Below, in pieces: positions 7,126 through 8,189 of a DNA stretch of 8,189 nucleotides. The notes under the pieces are model-generated. The model had not been told where the DNA came from. It was given only the letters and a program-made list of their open reading frames with translations, and did no database searches. The stretch lies in NCBI GenBank assembly GCA_031285245.1, contig JAITWN010000013.1, positions 1 to 8,189 on the forward strand, in the 5' to 3' direction. The DNA is from Chromatiales bacterium (lineage in GTDB: Bacteria; Pseudomonadota; Gammaproteobacteria; SZUA-140). Both the position numbers and the translations under genes were made by a program. Positions within the stretch are counted from its first letter, which is position 1. Every line of letters begins with the position of its first letter.

Positions 7126-7785
7126 TTACACAGCCGCAATCCCCGACAACTGCCGTAGTGCCTGCTCGAATGCTTCCGGTGGTTGTCCGCCTTGTATCAG
7201 GTGACGTTCGTTGAAAATGGCTGAGGGCACGGCGCTGATGCCGCGTTCGTGGTAGAAATTTTCACGTGCGCGCACTTCGCTGCTGTATTCGTCAGATGCT
7301 AAAACCTGTGCGGCGCGTGCAGTATCTAGCCCTGCTTGGCCGGCAATGGCGATGAGCACTGCTGTATCAGATACGTTGCGGCCTTCGCTGTGATAAGCGC
7401 GCAGTAGCGCCAGCTTCAATGCAAGCTCCGCATCTCTGCTTTGCGTACCTGCCCAGTACAGCAGGCGGTGCGCGTTGAAGGTGTTGTAAATGCGGTCGCG
7501 TTTTTTAAGGTCAATGACAAAACCCAGCGCAGCGGCACGCTGGCGCAGGGCTTCGCTGTTTTGTCGAAGTTGCTCGACGCTCATGCCATATTTGCGGCCC
7601 AGGTGTTCGGCAATGCTTTCGCCTTCGGCGGGCATGTCCGGGTTCAGTTCAAAGGGCTGAAAATACAGTTGCATCTGCAAACCGGGGCCAATTTTCTCCA
7701 TCGCTCGCAATAGCGATGCCAGACCCACGGCGCACCACGGACAAACCACATCGGAGACAAAATCAATCCTAATCGGCTGGGACAT
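7126..7785 (-). CDS. DsbA-family thiol oxidoreductase, FrnE-like
   Basis: This belongs to the thioredoxin-fold DsbA/FrnE group of predicted disulfide oxidoreductases or isomerases. The physiological substrate cannot be told from sequence. From the ATG at 7785 the protein has 219 residues. The active-site CPWC is at residues 15-18, right after the first beta strand (IRIDFVSDVV). The helical insertion includes FQPFELNPDMP (42-52) and NTFNAHRLLYWA (101-112), both typical of FrnE-like proteins. The cis-proline loop is GISAVPSAIFN (182-192, Pro187), followed by IQGGQPPEAFEQAL near the end. No signal peptide is visible, so a cytosolic location is inferred. The start is preferred over an upstream in-frame ATG at 7860 because family homology begins at MSQPIRI and GAGGT lies six bases before it. 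It is transcribed toward glmS, alone, between two attC-like sites. Confidence 0.9.
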   Translation of the reverse strand: MSQPIRIDFVSDVVCPWCAVGLASLLRAMEKIGPGLQMQLYFQPFELNPDMPAEGESIAEHLGRKYGMSVEQLRQNSEALRQRAAALGFVIDLKKRDRIYNTFNAHRLLYWAGTQSRDAELALKLALLRAYHSEGRNVSDTAVLIAIAGQAGLDTARAAQVLASDEYSSEVRARENFYHERGISAVPSAIFNERHLIQGGQPPEAFEQALRQLSGIAAV

Positions 7786-7791
7786 GACGTG

Positions 7792-7796
7792 ACCTC
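7792..7796 (-). promoter_or_regulatory. Ribosome binding site that sets the start of the DsbA-family gene
   Basis: On the minus strand GAGGT lies six bases upstream of the ATG at 7785. This favours the 219-residue form over an upstream extension of 25 residues, whose sequence (MRHHGLGFTQTN...) has no family resemblance. Confidence 0.6.
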
Positions 7797-7815
7797 GATA
7801 AAAGAACAAAGGTGA

Positions 7816-7844
7816 ATCATCGCTGTTCGTCTGCGTAAAACCAA
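7816..7844 (-). promoter_or_regulatory. Weak promoter candidate for the DsbA-family gene
   Basis: Read on the minus strand, TTGGTT (7844-7839) and GATGAT (7821-7816) are separated by exactly 17 bp and stand about 30 bp upstream of the ATG. They match the sigma-70 -35 and -10 consensus at only three and four of six positions. The idea is attractive mainly because a gene oriented against the cassette array needs its own promoter. Confidence 0.25.
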
Positions 7845-7910
7845 GCCCGTGGTGACGCACTGGGCTCCTGCGTCAGCCATACCTATGCGAACTATGCATT
7901 GAAGGGTAGG

Positions 7911-7967
7911 GGATAATGTTGCTTTCAATTCGGATGGTTTCCCGCCGGTATGACTTGGGCGTTAGAC
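7911..7967 (+). other. attC-like integron recombination site (second copy)
   Basis: This is an imperfect copy of the element at 7030-7085. By hand alignment about 43 of 60 columns agree, and most differences are transitions. The right-hand box GTTAGAC (7961-7967) is a full match to GTTRRRY and is preceded by GC. The left box GGATAAT (7911-7917) is degenerate. The inner arm GC-T-TT (7921-7925) pairs with GGGC (7957-7960), with T7923 extrahelical exactly where the first copy has A7042, and two T-G pairs replacing two T-A pairs. The central hairpin is CGG (7931-7933) with CCG (7945-7947), with inner GG/CC pairing. Keeping the architecture while the bases change is what a folded attC would show. 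Predicted cleavage is between 7961 and 7962. Confidence 0.65.
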
Positions 7968-7995
7968 TAATATTCATCAACCCTCTTTTCATCTT

Positions 7996-8127
7996 ATGAA
8001 CGATCTCAACAATCTCAGCGAGCCAAAATCCATTATGTCTATCTGGGCCGACACTCGCGCAGTCGGTTTTACTCTGGCCTCAGAGCCGCGTACTTATTCG
8101 CTGCTACGCTCGTTGGCCGCATCATGA
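7996..8127 (+). CDS. Possible small ORF of the next cassette (43 aa)
   Basis: A 43-codon frame starts at an ATG 28 bp after the GTTAGAC box of the second attC-like site and ends in TGA at 8125-8127. A start close behind the attC site is normal for the first gene of a cassette. No Shine-Dalgarno is visible before either this ATG or the internal ATG at 8035. I do not recognise the product (begins MNDLNNLSEPKSIM). It has no evident membrane segment or motif, and the frame is short enough to be chance. Confidence 0.2.
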   Translation: MNDLNNLSEPKSIMSIWADTRAVGFTLASEPRTYSLLRSLAAS

Positions 8128-8189
8128 AATGCAAGAAAGCCAGTAGTCAAAGCCAGAAAGCCGTGGTGGCGTCGGCTTCAGAACGCAGC
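8124..8189 (+). CDS. Possible ORF start, open at the window end (partial)
   Basis: An ATG at 8124 overlaps the TGA of the preceding small frame in an ATGA arrangement, suggestive of translational coupling. The frame stays open for 22 codons to the end of the window. The peptide is rich in lysine, serine and alanine (MKCKKASSQSQKAVV...) and is not recognised. Short direct repeats (AAAGCCAG twice, GAAAGCC twice) lie in this stretch. Too little is present to decide whether it is a gene. Confidence 0.15.
   Translation, partial: MKCKKASSQSQKAVVASASERS

Larger units (their letters stand above)
7080..7961. mobile_element. Putative integron gene cassette between two attC-like sites
   Basis: The stretch between the two predicted crossover points is 882 bp, within the usual range for integron gene cassettes. 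It holds one gene and ends in its own attC-like site (7911-7967). Both sites point the same way, with the TTRRRY box on the right, so an array would run left to right with any attI and integrase expected to the left. In the window only the ordinary atp and glm genes lie to the left. This makes an integrase-less cluster (CALIN) or a translocated cassette pair more likely than a complete integron. The gene runs against the array direction, which is a minority arrangement, and so would need its own promoter. The cassette interpretation is inference from the flanking sites. Confidence 0.55.

Noticed and set aside
7786..7860. N-terminal extension of the DsbA-family protein to the upstream ATG at 7860
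   Set aside because: The added 25 residues match nothing typical of the family and are not a signal peptide. A good Shine-Dalgarno stands directly before the ATG at 7785.

Overview
This window is a slice of a proteobacterial chromosome, most likely gammaproteobacterial. Supporting points are the gene order atpA-atpG-atpD-atpC-glmU-glmS, the NIYRYT form of the AtpD Walker B region, and protein lengths within one or two residues of the E. coli homologues. Base composition is moderately high in GC, with mostly C- or G-ending codons. I cannot assign a genus from sequence alone.

Positions 1-3457 are the 3' part of an F1Fo ATP synthase operon: the C-terminal 230 residues of the alpha subunit, then complete gamma, beta and epsilon subunits, all on the + strand with short spacers. 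A 157-bp spacer holding two inverted repeats follows. Next comes a second + strand unit, glmU (3615-4991) and glmS (5025-6857). GlmS makes glucosamine-6-phosphate from fructose-6-phosphate and glutamine. GlmM, which is not in the window, converts it to glucosamine-1-phosphate. GlmU then acetylates and uridylylates this to UDP-GlcNAc for peptidoglycan and LPS. This part is ordinary core genome.

The window changes character after glmS. The 3' end of glmS is the conserved chromosomal target of Tn7-family transposons (attTn7). A stable hairpin lies just beyond the stop codon. About 170 bp further on, at 7030-7085 and again at 7911-7967, are two imperfect copies of a 56-57-bp element. Both have the architecture of integron attC sites: an RYYYAAC-like box, a spaced GC-N-TT arm with one extrahelical base, a central GC-rich hairpin, a matching RR-GC arm, and a terminal TTRRRY box (GTTAGAC in the second copy). 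Together they delimit an 882-bp unit of gene-cassette size. It carries one gene on the opposite strand, a DsbA-family (FrnE-like) thiol oxidoreductase with a CPWC active site. No integrase gene is in the window, so this looks like an integrase-less attC cluster (CALIN), or the edge of an integron continuing to the right, placed beside attTn7. Two short unrecognised reading frames follow the second attC-like site and may belong to the next cassette.
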